NCBI GenBank assembly: GCA_030272155.1
Contig: CP126204.1
Location: forward strand, 2,657,501 to 2,721,500
Source of the DNA: Tetradesmus obliquus
Lineage: Eukaryota; Chlorophyta; Chlorophyceae; Sphaeropleales; Scenedesmaceae
Direction of reading: 5' to 3'
Length of the DNA stretch: 64,000 nt
Below the pieces are notes generated by a model, which was not told where the DNA came from, made no database searches, and saw only the letters and a list, made by a program, of their open reading frames with translations. This document shows, piece by piece, positions 32,488-45,327 of this stretch. Position numbers and translations under genes: made by a program. Numbering within the stretch: the stretch's first letter is position 1; each line of letters starts with the position of its first letter.

Positions 32488-34691
32488 ATGCCTGCAGGGG
32501 GGCTGTCCATGGTGCGCAGGCACCCTTCGGGATGGAAGAGCAACCGCAGTACCACGGCCATGAGGGTGGCGGCGGTGGTGTGTGTGATAATGGCTTTGAC
32601 CACCGCTGACGAAAAGATTACCCCCGCATACTATTACAGAGAGCAGTACCCTGACTACGCCAAGGAGGTACACGGGGACCTGAACCGGTTCTGCAGACTT
32701 CATCACAAGAACTTCACAGCAAACGGCACAGTGGCTACACCCAAGCATGGCGGCAGGCCCTCAAATGTCCCACATGCTGTCGCCTTCCATGCCAGCACAA
32801 TATTCAAGGCTGGCAAGGTGGTAAAGGCCTACCCATCTGCAGATTCAAAGAGAAAGGTTGATGTGCACGTGTGGTGGACTTCAATCGAAGTCGCATGTCA
32901 GGAAAATGACACACTGCGCCAGCTGTGCACTGACTACAACATCACACCCAAGAGACTGCTGAAGTACATGAAATGGGCTGACCCCGACCTGGTGCGCAGG
33001 AGAATAGATGTGAAGCTGGACTTGACAAAGATACAGAAACAAAGGCGAAAGGCAGCAGCTGCGGCGCTGTGGCAGAAGTACCAAAGTGACCCCGACATGC
33101 TGCAGCGCATATATTTCATTGATGAGTGCAAATTCTGGATGTCAGACCTGGCAGGCGGCTCCGTCAAGGTCTATTGTGATGCACACGATGAAAACGTGCA
33201 TGCTGTGCTGCCATGCAAATGGATGCGCAAGGGCAAGGACGCAGAGCCGGTCAAGTTGCACTTTGTCTGCGCTGTCAACGCTGTGCACGGGCCCGTCTAC
33301 TGCAAGTTTGTCACCGGCACAACAGACAACAAGGACCATGCTGGCAACCTCAATGTACCGTACATGGTGAGTGTGCGCTGCTACTGCGCAGGCGCCTGCC
33401 ATTGAAAGACATGCCAGCCCTGCTGTACTATGTAGTAACAGTCCCGCAGTGCTTTTTTTAGTGCTGTAGTGAAGCTGCAGCGCTGCCCGTCCTCTGCTGT
33501 GAACATAACAGCAGAGTAACTTGGTGACAGTACAATGACACCACCTGCAGCAGCAAGCTGGAAACCAATGTGCAAGGATTGGTGCATGTCACATTTGCGC
33601 GTGCTCACGCGCAGCACACTGCCCCCTGGCTGCAGCCAGTTGTCATATGCTGCAGCGCAGAACTCAAAGTCGCGCTCCAGCACCTGCTGCCTGCTGCTGC
33701 TGTAATAACCCTTGTCATGACATGAGCCATCAGCTTGAATCAGCATGTTGTGCTGTGCATGGAGGAAATCAATCCGCCCATCCCACCAGTCCACTGCTAC
33801 CTGAGCACACATACTGCTGCTGATGCCTAACCAGTACAGCATGCGCACCAGCTGCTCCTCGCTTGTGTGCATGTAGCCCATGCATGTGCCAACCATATCA
33901 GCCAGCACACATGCACACATCTTGCACTGAAGCGCTGCTGCTGTGGCGACTGCACGCGGCGCGCAGAACTTGAAGTGCTGCACACATGGCAAGCAACCAG
34001 TCAAGCCCCAGAACAATCTCTGCCCCCTCATAGACTTGGTGATGTATCTGACCTTGTCTGCACTGAGCCTGATGTAGCAGCGTCCCATCGCATCCATCCA
34101 CACCGCTGCGTTGCGCTCCTGCGCTGCTAACAAGGCTGCGCGCTGCCAATCCGGCAATTCTTGCACCTGCAGTTGAAGGACAAACCAACCCAGCAGGCCA
34201 AGAGCATGACTCAGCTGGAGTTTGTTCACTGCATGATGGAGATCAAAGACATAGCCAACCAACAGCAGGCGCAGCGCGGCACTACGCCGCTGTACATCTT
34301 TGACAACCCAAGTGTTCACCTGGGGAAGGATGGCCTACAGATGTTAGTTGCAGGCGGCATCAATGAAGATCAACTGCTGCACATTGCACCCTACTCCCCA
34401 GATTTCAACAAGCCCATTGAACATGCATTTGGCAGCCTCAAAGCAGCCTTCCGCAACTACTTGTATAACAGCTGCCAGCTGGGTGGTGCTGATGTGAAGC
34501 CGCGAGACCTGCAGCACGGCCTGAACAACACCTTCATGAAGATCACAGCTGCATCTGTCATGGCTGATGTATTGAAGCTGCCAGATTTGTGGAATATGGT
34601 GCGCAGTCGTAAGATGAGTCTTTGTGTGTGCCGAGACGGGAAGCAGCGCAGCGGCACTGCTGGTGACTACCCCAGGAAGGACCAACGCTGA
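32488..34691 (+). CDS. DDE transposase, core 7
   Basis: Exons are 32488-33366 and 34173-34691; same product as core 1. Confidence 0.8.
33381..34097 (-). CDS. Nested nuclease-like ORF, core 7
   Basis: Same product as core 1, inside intron 33367-34172. Confidence 0.5.
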   Translation of the reverse strand: MDAMGRCYIRLSADKVRYITKSMRGQRLFWGLTGCLPCVQHFKFCAPRAVATAAALQCKMCACVLADMVGTCMGYMHTSEEQLVRMLYWLGISSSMCAQVAVDWWDGRIDFLHAQHNMLIQADGSCHDKGYYSSSRQQVLERDFEFCAAAYDNWLQPGGSVLRVSTRKCDMHQSLHIGFQLAAAGGVIVLSPSYSAVMFTAEDGQRCSFTTALKKALRDCYYIVQQGWHVFQWQAPAQ

Positions 34692-35936
34692 GTCTGCTGT
34701 TGTGCTGCTGCATGGCATGTTGTGCATGTGGCTGTCAGCTGCATGCAAGATGGCTGGCAGCAGTGCACAGGCTGACTTTCAGAGAGCCCTTGAGCTCACC
34801 TGTTTGAAGGCACCTGCGCTTGCCGCCGTCCTGCATGTTCGCACCGCCCGGGGCTTGGGAGGTGCTGGCACCATGCTGCTGTAGGGTGGTTACTTCCTGG
34901 TGTTCACCTGAGAGCGAGTGTGGGAAGGAAATGGCATGTTCAGAAGCTTATTGTATGAGTAAACTATATGTGGATGTTGAGCTTTGGTGCTCAGACTTGT
35001 CAGGAGTGGTTTCTGCTTTGAACGACTGCTGCCAGGCAGCAAGGCACTTGGTGGCCATTTCACATACAGGCATTTGCAGTCATGCTGAATTGCCGATTGT
35101 AATGGTAAAATGCTTGGTATAATTCAATTACGCTCGTAGCTCTGGAACATGGCTCCTGCTGCTGTCACTCGCGTTGGTTGTGACAACTGTTGGCCTGCCA
35201 AGCGATATGCACGGAGCCTGCAAGAAACATTGCGGTTGATTTTTTTCGATATTTGAAGATTGCTTTAAGCATGGCGTGAGCCGAAATAAGCTGCGGTATG
35301 GTGAAGAACTTCAAGACGGAATGTGTTGTGAAACAAGCCTGCTCCAGGCCACACAGCTTCCACGCTGCTCACTTATCAACGTCGACACATTATGTAACTT
35401 ACCTTTGGTTGAGGTAGAAAACCAACTGCGAAGGGCCCTCGCAAGCCCACCGTGCAGGTGAGCCTGACGGGTCAACACGGATGTCCAGAGCACTGCAGCT
35501 CGATCGTGTTGCTGCAGCACCTGCAAACAATTGGTATTGAACATTAAAAGACGTTAAAAACAGCGCTGTGCCGAAAGCCTTCGCCAATAAATTTGGTGGC
35601 AGCAGTGAGGCACCTGCTGGCACATGCTGCTGCTGTCACGCCCACCAACGACTGCAGTTGAAAAACACATGCCACCGTGATTCAAAATACACATAGCTGT
35701 AACGTTTCCTGCTGTTTGCTGCTGCTGCTGCTCCTGCCCAGGCAGATATCATGTATTGCAAACAGCACTACTGCCGCAGTAAAATCAGCTGCATACCCAG
35801 CAGCAGCAGGAGCACATCAGCCATAGCATAAAAAGGTAGGTGTGCACTTCAGGCACCAAGTCCAGGAACAGCAACAGAAGGGATGCAGTGCAGGCTAAGA
35901 ACTGCTGCAGCAAAGGCTGGCATGCATTTACAGTCT

Positions 35937-36659
35937 CAGCTAGGTATGGTACAAACGTAGCATCTGCATTTTGCAACAAATCAACACAGCTTGCAAGCAG
36001 ACAGCCATGCTGGCATAGCAACCTGCTGTATGTGGCAGGCACAGTAAGGCACAGCTGCCAGTGCTGCTGCTTTGGTTTGCTTGCATCCCAGTTGCACAGC
36101 AGGGCCCTCACCTGCCAGCAGCAGCAGCTCCAAACTGCTAGTGATTTTGAGCTCCAGAATTCGCCTTGATCACACAGCATGGATGTTTGCAGGAAACTGT
36201 GTAGAATACTAGTACTCAACAAACTCTGTGCAGCCACACTAGCTGCACGCGCGCAGCAGCTGCCGGTGGGCCTGAAGCGGTGTTGCGCAGTATGTAACAG
36301 ATATGACAGTTGAAACTGTATGTGCAGCGCACAGCGCCAAGCAGCAGAGCGCAACAGCAGCGGCAGGGCACTTGGCACACCAGAACTGCAGTGCCTGATC
36401 AGCCAGCAAGGGAAGCCCAGAAGTATTACAATACACATCAAAACATGTTGCAGGCAGCAGCACCCACAGCAACACTCTACAGCGCAAGTTAACATATGTA
36501 ACAGCCGAGTCGGGGCACTTCAGGGCAACGTGTTTTCAGCACTTTTCTTGCAGCACACTGTGCCACTGCTAACAGCTCAAATTGATTTAGATTCGTCGTT
36601 GAAAGCTTGACATTTATATGTAGGCCACTTGTTCGCTACGTTTGTACCATGCCCAGCTG
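35937..36659. repeat. M element copy 7
   Basis: It lies between cores 7 and 8. Confidence 0.75.
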
Positions 36660-36767
36660 AGACCGGTCAAACTCCATGATGCTGCATGCTGTTGTTTGAC
36701 CTGACCAGTTACTTCTGTTCACACTGCTGCTAGAAGCACAGCTAACATATCCATATGTTTTGGATTC

Positions 36768-38971
36768 ATGCCTGCAGGGGGGCTGTCCATGGTGCGCAGG
36801 CACCCTTCGGGATGGAAGAGCAACCGCAGTACCACGGCCATGAGGGTGGCGGCGGTGGTGTGTGTGATAATGGCTTTGACCACCGCTGACGAAAAGATTA
36901 CCCCCGCATACTATTACAGAGAGCAGTACCCTGACTACGCCAAGGAGGTACACGGGGACCTGAACCGGTTCTGCAGACTTCATCACAAGAACTTCACAGC
37001 AAACGGCACAGTGGCTACACCCAAGCATGGCGGCAGGCCCTCAAATGTCCCACATGCTGTCGCCTTCCATGCCAGCACAATATTCAAGGCTGGCAAGGTG
37101 GTAAAGGCCTACCCATCTGCAGATTCAAAGAGAAAGGTTGATGTGCACGTGTGGTGGACTTCAATCGAAGTCGCATGTCAGGAAAATGACACACTGCGCC
37201 AGCTGTGCACTGACTACAACATCACACCCAAGAGACTGCTGAAGTACATGAAATGGGCTGACCCCGACCTGGTGCGCAGGAGAATAGATGTGAAGCTGGA
37301 CTTGACAAAGATACAGAAACAAAGGCGAAAGGCAGCAGCTGCGGCGCTGTGGCAGAAGTACCAAAGTGACCCCGACATGCTGCAGCGCATATATTTCATT
37401 GATGAGTGCAAATTCTGGATGTCAGACCTGGCAGGCGGCTCCGTCAAGGTCTATTGTGATGCACACGATGAAAACGTGCATGCTGTGCTGCCATGCAAAT
37501 GGATGCGCAAGGGCAAGGACGCAGAGCCGGTCAAGTTGCACTTTGTCTGCGCTGTCAACGCTGTGCACGGGCCCGTCTACTGCAAGTTTGTCACCGGCAC
37601 AACAGACAACAAGGACCATGCTGGCAACCTCAATGTACCGTACATGGTGAGTGTGCGCTGCTACTGCGCAGGCGCCTGCCATTGAAAGACATGCCAGCCC
37701 TGCTGTACTATGTAGTAACAGTCCCGCAGTGCTTTTTTTAGTGCTGTAGTGAAGCTGCAGCGCTGCCCGTCCTCTGCTGTGAACATAACAGCAGAGTAAC
37801 TTGGTGACAGTACAATGACACCACCTGCAGCAGCAAGCTGGAAACCAATGTGCAAGGATTGGTGCATGTCACATTTGCGCGTGCTCACGCGCAGCACACT
37901 GCCCCCTGGCTGCAGCCAGTTGTCATATGCTGCAGCGCAGAACTCAAAGTCGCGCTCCAGCACCTGCTGCCTGCTGCTGCTGTAATAACCCTTGTCATGA
38001 CATGAGCCATCAGCTTGAATCAGCATGTTGTGCTGTGCATGGAGGAAATCAATCCGCCCATCCCACCAGTCCACTGCTACCTGAGCACACATACTGCTGC
38101 TGATGCCTAACCAGTACAGCATGCGCACCAGCTGCTCCTCGCTTGTGTGCATGTAGCCCATGCATGTGCCAACCATATCAGCCAGCACACATGCACACAT
38201 CTTGCACTGAAGCGCTGCTGCTGTGGCGACTGCACGCGGCGCGCAGAACTTGAAGTGCTGCACACATGGCAAGCAACCAGTCAAGCCCCAGAACAATCTC
38301 TGCCCCCTCATAGACTTGGTGATGTATCTGACCTTGTCTGCACTGAGCCTGATGTAGCAGCGTCCCATCGCATCCATCCACACCGCTGCGTTGCGCTCCT
38401 GCGCTGCTAACAAGGCTGCGCGCTGCCAATCCGGCAATTCTTGCACCTGCAGTTGAAGGACAAACCAACCCAGCAGGCCAAGAGCATGACTCAGCTGGAG
38501 TTTGTTCACTGCATGATGGAGATCAAAGACATAGCCAACCAACAGCAGGCGCAGCGCGGCACTACGCCGCTGTACATCTTTGACAACCCAAGTGTTCACC
38601 TGGGGAAGGATGGCCTACAGATGTTAGTTGCAGGCGGCATCAATGAAGATCAACTGCTGCACATTGCACCCTACTCCCCAGATTTCAACAAGCCCATTGA
38701 ACATGCATTTGGCAGCCTCAAAGCAGCCTTCCGCAACTACTTGTATAACAGCTGCCAGCTGGGTGGTGCTGATGTGAAGCCGCGAGACCTGCAGCACGGC
38801 CTGAACAACACCTTCATGAAGATCACAGCTGCATCTGTCATGGCTGATGTATTGAAGCTGCCAGATTTGTGGAATATGGTGCGCAGTCGTAAGATGAGTC
38901 TTTGTGTGTGCCGAGACGGGAAGCAGCGCAGCGGCACTGCTGGTGACTACCCCAGGAAGGACCAACGCTGA
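36768..38971 (+). CDS. DDE transposase, core 8
   Basis: Exons are 36768-37646 and 38453-38971; same product as core 1. Confidence 0.8.
37661..38377 (-). CDS. Nested nuclease-like ORF, core 8
   Basis: Same product as core 1, inside intron 37647-38452. Confidence 0.5.
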   Translation of the reverse strand: MDAMGRCYIRLSADKVRYITKSMRGQRLFWGLTGCLPCVQHFKFCAPRAVATAAALQCKMCACVLADMVGTCMGYMHTSEEQLVRMLYWLGISSSMCAQVAVDWWDGRIDFLHAQHNMLIQADGSCHDKGYYSSSRQQVLERDFEFCAAAYDNWLQPGGSVLRVSTRKCDMHQSLHIGFQLAAAGGVIVLSPSYSAVMFTAEDGQRCSFTTALKKALRDCYYIVQQGWHVFQWQAPAQ

Positions 38972-40216
38972 GTCTGCTGTTGTGCTGCTGCATGGCATGT
39001 TGTGCATGTGGCTGTCAGCTGCATGCAAGATGGCTGGCAGCAGTGCACAGGCTGACTTTCAGAGAGCCCTTGAGCTCACCTGTTTGAAGGCACCTGCGCT
39101 TGCCGCCGTCCTGCATGTTCGCACCGCCCGGGGCTTGGGAGGTGCTGGCACCATGCTGCTGTAGGGTGGTTACTTCCTGGTGTTCACCTGAGAGCGAGTG
39201 TGGGAAGGAAATGGCATGTTCAGAAGCTTATTGTATGAGTAAACTATATGTGGATGTTGAGCTTTGGTGCTCAGACTTGTCAGGAGTGGTTTCTGCTTTG
39301 AACGACTGCTGCCAGGCAGCAAGGCACTTGGTGGCCATTTCACATACAGGCATTTGCAGTCATGCTGAATTGCCGATTGTAATGGTAAAATGCTTGGTAT
39401 AATTCAATTACGCTCGTAGCTCTGGAACATGGCTCCTGCTGCTGTCACTCGCGTTGGTTGTGACAACTGTTGGCCTGCCAAGCGATATGCACGGAGCCTG
39501 CAAGAAACATTGCGGTTGATTTTTTTCGATATTTGAAGATTGCTTTAAGCATGGCGTGAGCCGAAATAAGCTGCGGTATGGTGAAGAACTTCAAGACGGA
39601 ATGTGTTGTGAAACAAGCCTGCTCCAGGCCACACAGCTTCCACGCTGCTCACTTATCAACGTCGACACATTATGTAACTTACCTTTGGTTGAGGTAGAAA
39701 ACCAACTGCGAAGGGCCCTCGCAAGCCCACCGTGCAGGTGAGCCTGACGGGTCAACACGGATGTCCAGAGCACTGCAGCTCGATCGTGTTGCTGCAGCAC
39801 CTGCAAACAATTGGTATTGAACATTAAAAGACGTTAAAAACAGCGCTGTGCCGAAAGCCTTCGCCAATAAATTTGGTGGCAGCAGTGAGGCACCTGCTGG
39901 CACATGCTGCTGCTGTCACGCCCACCAACGACTGCAGTTGAAAAACACATGCCACCGTGATTCAAAATACACATAGCTGTAACGTTTCCTGCTGTTTGCT
40001 GCTGCTGCTGCTCCTGCCCAGGCAGATATCATGTATTGCAAACAGCACTACTGCCGCAGTAAAATCAGCTGCATACCCAGCAGCAGCAGGAGCACATCAG
40101 CCATAGCATAAAAAGGTAGGTGTGCACTTCAGGCACCAAGTCCAGGAACAGCAACAGAAGGGATGCAGTGCAGGCTAAGAACTGCTGCAGCAAAGGCTGG
40201 CATGCATTTACAGTCT

Positions 40217-40939
40217 CAGCTAGGTATGGTACAAACGTAGCATCTGCATTTTGCAACAAATCAACACAGCTTGCAAGCAGACAGCCATGCTGGCATAGCA
40301 ACCTGCTGTATGTGGCAGGCACAGTAAGGCACAGCTGCCAGTGCTGCTGCTTTGGTTTGCTTGCATCCCAGTTGCACAGCAGGGCCCTCACCTGCCAGCA
40401 GCAGCAGCTCCAAACTGCTAGTGATTTTGAGCTCCAGAATTCGCCTTGATCACACAGCATGGATGTTTGCAGGAAACTGTGTAGAATACTAGTACTCAAC
40501 AAACTCTGTGCAGCCACACTAGCTGCACGCGCGCAGCAGCTGCCGGTGGGCCTGAAGCGGTGTTGCGCAGTATGTAACAGATATGACAGTTGAAACTGTA
40601 TGTGCAGCGCACAGCGCCAAGCAGCAGAGCGCAACAGCAGCGGCAGGGCACTTGGCACACCAGAACTGCAGTGCCTGATCAGCCAGCAAGGGAAGCCCAG
40701 AAGTATTACAATACACATCAAAACATGTTGCAGGCAGCAGCACCCACAGCAACACTCTACAGCGCAAGTTAACATATGTAACAGCCGAGTCGGGGCACTT
40801 CAGGGCAACGTGTTTTCAGCACTTTTCTTGCAGCACACTGTGCCACTGCTAACAGCTCAAATTGATTTAGATTCGTCGTTGAAAGCTTGACATTTATATG
40901 TAGGCCACTTGTTCGCTACGTTTGTACCATGCCCAGCTG
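40217..40939. repeat. M element copy 8
   Basis: It lies between cores 8 and 9. Confidence 0.75.
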
Positions 40940-41047
40940 AGACCGGTCAAACTCCATGATGCTGCATGCTGTTGTTTGACCTGACCAGTTACTTCTGTTC
41001 ACACTGCTGCTAGAAGCACAGCTAACATATCCATATGTTTTGGATTC

Positions 41048-43251
41048 ATGCCTGCAGGGGGGCTGTCCATGGTGCGCAGGCACCCTTCGGGATGGAAGAG
41101 CAACCGCAGTACCACGGCCATGAGGGTGGCGGCGGTGGTGTGTGTGATAATGGCTTTGACCACCGCTGACGAAAAGATTACCCCCGCATACTATTACAGA
41201 GAGCAGTACCCTGACTACGCCAAGGAGGTACACGGGGACCTGAACCGGTTCTGCAGACTTCATCACAAGAACTTCACAGCAAACGGCACAGTGGCTACAC
41301 CCAAGCATGGCGGCAGGCCCTCAAATGTCCCACATGCTGTCGCCTTCCATGCCAGCACAATATTCAAGGCTGGCAAGGTGGTAAAGGCCTACCCATCTGC
41401 AGATTCAAAGAGAAAGGTTGATGTGCACGTGTGGTGGACTTCAATCGAAGTCGCATGTCAGGAAAATGACACACTGCGCCAGCTGTGCACTGACTACAAC
41501 ATCACACCCAAGAGACTGCTGAAGTACATGAAATGGGCTGACCCCGACCTGGTGCGCAGGAGAATAGATGTGAAGCTGGACTTGACAAAGATACAGAAAC
41601 AAAGGCGAAAGGCAGCAGCTGCGGCGCTGTGGCAGAAGTACCAAAGTGACCCCGACATGCTGCAGCGCATATATTTCATTGATGAGTGCAAATTCTGGAT
41701 GTCAGACCTGGCAGGCGGCTCCGTCAAGGTCTATTGTGATGCACACGATGAAAACGTGCATGCTGTGCTGCCATGCAAATGGATGCGCAAGGGCAAGGAC
41801 GCAGAGCCGGTCAAGTTGCACTTTGTCTGCGCTGTCAACGCTGTGCACGGGCCCGTCTACTGCAAGTTTGTCACCGGCACAACAGACAACAAGGACCATG
41901 CTGGCAACCTCAATGTACCGTACATGGTGAGTGTGCGCTGCTACTGCGCAGGCGCCTGCCATTGAAAGACATGCCAGCCCTGCTGTACTATGTAGTAACA
42001 GTCCCGCAGTGCTTTTTTTAGTGCTGTAGTGAAGCTGCAGCGCTGCCCGTCCTCTGCTGTGAACATAACAGCAGAGTAACTTGGTGACAGTACAATGACA
42101 CCACCTGCAGCAGCAAGCTGGAAACCAATGTGCAAGGATTGGTGCATGTCACATTTGCGCGTGCTCACGCGCAGCACACTGCCCCCTGGCTGCAGCCAGT
42201 TGTCATATGCTGCAGCGCAGAACTCAAAGTCGCGCTCCAGCACCTGCTGCCTGCTGCTGCTGTAATAACCCTTGTCATGACATGAGCCATCAGCTTGAAT
42301 CAGCATGTTGTGCTGTGCATGGAGGAAATCAATCCGCCCATCCCACCAGTCCACTGCTACCTGAGCACACATACTGCTGCTGATGCCTAACCAGTACAGC
42401 ATGCGCACCAGCTGCTCCTCGCTTGTGTGCATGTAGCCCATGCATGTGCCAACCATATCAGCCAGCACACATGCACACATCTTGCACTGAAGCGCTGCTG
42501 CTGTGGCGACTGCACGCGGCGCGCAGAACTTGAAGTGCTGCACACATGGCAAGCAACCAGTCAAGCCCCAGAACAATCTCTGCCCCCTCATAGACTTGGT
42601 GATGTATCTGACCTTGTCTGCACTGAGCCTGATGTAGCAGCGTCCCATCGCATCCATCCACACCGCTGCGTTGCGCTCCTGCGCTGCTAACAAGGCTGCG
42701 CGCTGCCAATCCGGCAATTCTTGCACCTGCAGTTGAAGGACAAACCAACCCAGCAGGCCAAGAGCATGACTCAGCTGGAGTTTGTTCACTGCATGATGGA
42801 GATCAAAGACATAGCCAACCAACAGCAGGCGCAGCGCGGCACTACGCCGCTGTACATCTTTGACAACCCAAGTGTTCACCTGGGGAAGGATGGCCTACAG
42901 ATGTTAGTTGCAGGCGGCATCAATGAAGATCAACTGCTGCACATTGCACCCTACTCCCCAGATTTCAACAAGCCCATTGAACATGCATTTGGCAGCCTCA
43001 AAGCAGCCTTCCGCAACTACTTGTATAACAGCTGCCAGCTGGGTGGTGCTGATGTGAAGCCGCGAGACCTGCAGCACGGCCTGAACAACACCTTCATGAA
43101 GATCACAGCTGCATCTGTCATGGCTGATGTATTGAAGCTGCCAGATTTGTGGAATATGGTGCGCAGTCGTAAGATGAGTCTTTGTGTGTGCCGAGACGGG
43201 AAGCAGCGCAGCGGCACTGCTGGTGACTACCCCAGGAAGGACCAACGCTGA
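41048..43251 (+). CDS. DDE transposase, core 9
   Basis: Exons are 41048-41926 and 42733-43251; same product as core 1. Confidence 0.8.
41941..42657 (-). CDS. Nested nuclease-like ORF, core 9
   Basis: Same product as core 1, inside intron 41927-42732. Confidence 0.5.
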   Translation of the reverse strand: MDAMGRCYIRLSADKVRYITKSMRGQRLFWGLTGCLPCVQHFKFCAPRAVATAAALQCKMCACVLADMVGTCMGYMHTSEEQLVRMLYWLGISSSMCAQVAVDWWDGRIDFLHAQHNMLIQADGSCHDKGYYSSSRQQVLERDFEFCAAAYDNWLQPGGSVLRVSTRKCDMHQSLHIGFQLAAAGGVIVLSPSYSAVMFTAEDGQRCSFTTALKKALRDCYYIVQQGWHVFQWQAPAQ

Positions 43252-44496
43252 GTCTGCTGTTGTGCTGCTGCATGGCATGTTGTGCATGTGGCTGTCAGCT
43301 GCATGCAAGATGGCTGGCAGCAGTGCACAGGCTGACTTTCAGAGAGCCCTTGAGCTCACCTGTTTGAAGGCACCTGCGCTTGCCGCCGTCCTGCATGTTC
43401 GCACCGCCCGGGGCTTGGGAGGTGCTGGCACCATGCTGCTGTAGGGTGGTTACTTCCTGGTGTTCACCTGAGAGCGAGTGTGGGAAGGAAATGGCATGTT
43501 CAGAAGCTTATTGTATGAGTAAACTATATGTGGATGTTGAGCTTTGGTGCTCAGACTTGTCAGGAGTGGTTTCTGCTTTGAACGACTGCTGCCAGGCAGC
43601 AAGGCACTTGGTGGCCATTTCACATACAGGCATTTGCAGTCATGCTGAATTGCCGATTGTAATGGTAAAATGCTTGGTATAATTCAATTACGCTCGTAGC
43701 TCTGGAACATGGCTCCTGCTGCTGTCACTCGCGTTGGTTGTGACAACTGTTGGCCTGCCAAGCGATATGCACGGAGCCTGCAAGAAACATTGCGGTTGAT
43801 TTTTTTCGATATTTGAAGATTGCTTTAAGCATGGCGTGAGCCGAAATAAGCTGCGGTATGGTGAAGAACTTCAAGACGGAATGTGTTGTGAAACAAGCCT
43901 GCTCCAGGCCACACAGCTTCCACGCTGCTCACTTATCAACGTCGACACATTATGTAACTTACCTTTGGTTGAGGTAGAAAACCAACTGCGAAGGGCCCTC
44001 GCAAGCCCACCGTGCAGGTGAGCCTGACGGGTCAACACGGATGTCCAGAGCACTGCAGCTCGATCGTGTTGCTGCAGCACCTGCAAACAATTGGTATTGA
44101 ACATTAAAAGACGTTAAAAACAGCGCTGTGCCGAAAGCCTTCGCCAATAAATTTGGTGGCAGCAGTGAGGCACCTGCTGGCACATGCTGCTGCTGTCACG
44201 CCCACCAACGACTGCAGTTGAAAAACACATGCCACCGTGATTCAAAATACACATAGCTGTAACGTTTCCTGCTGTTTGCTGCTGCTGCTGCTCCTGCCCA
44301 GGCAGATATCATGTATTGCAAACAGCACTACTGCCGCAGTAAAATCAGCTGCATACCCAGCAGCAGCAGGAGCACATCAGCCATAGCATAAAAAGGTAGG
44401 TGTGCACTTCAGGCACCAAGTCCAGGAACAGCAACAGAAGGGATGCAGTGCAGGCTAAGAACTGCTGCAGCAAAGGCTGGCATGCATTTACAGTCT

Positions 44497-45219
44497 CAGC
44501 TAGGTATGGTACAAACGTAGCATCTGCATTTTGCAACAAATCAACACAGCTTGCAAGCAGACAGCCATGCTGGCATAGCAACCTGCTGTATGTGGCAGGC
44601 ACAGTAAGGCACAGCTGCCAGTGCTGCTGCTTTGGTTTGCTTGCATCCCAGTTGCACAGCAGGGCCCTCACCTGCCAGCAGCAGCAGCTCCAAACTGCTA
44701 GTGATTTTGAGCTCCAGAATTCGCCTTGATCACACAGCATGGATGTTTGCAGGAAACTGTGTAGAATACTAGTACTCAACAAACTCTGTGCAGCCACACT
44801 AGCTGCACGCGCGCAGCAGCTGCCGGTGGGCCTGAAGCGGTGTTGCGCAGTATGTAACAGATATGACAGTTGAAACTGTATGTGCAGCGCACAGCGCCAA
44901 GCAGCAGAGCGCAACAGCAGCGGCAGGGCACTTGGCACACCAGAACTGCAGTGCCTGATCAGCCAGCAAGGGAAGCCCAGAAGTATTACAATACACATCA
45001 AAACATGTTGCAGGCAGCAGCACCCACAGCAACACTCTACAGCGCAAGTTAACATATGTAACAGCCGAGTCGGGGCACTTCAGGGCAACGTGTTTTCAGC
45101 ACTTTTCTTGCAGCACACTGTGCCACTGCTAACAGCTCAAATTGATTTAGATTCGTCGTTGAAAGCTTGACATTTATATGTAGGCCACTTGTTCGCTACG
45201 TTTGTACCATGCCCAGCTG
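44497..45219. repeat. M element copy 9
   Basis: It lies between cores 9 and 10. Confidence 0.75.
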
Positions 45220-45327
45220 AGACCGGTCAAACTCCATGATGCTGCATGCTGTTGTTTGACCTGACCAGTTACTTCTGTTCACACTGCTGCTAGAAGCACA
45301 GCTAACATATCCATATGTTTTGGATTC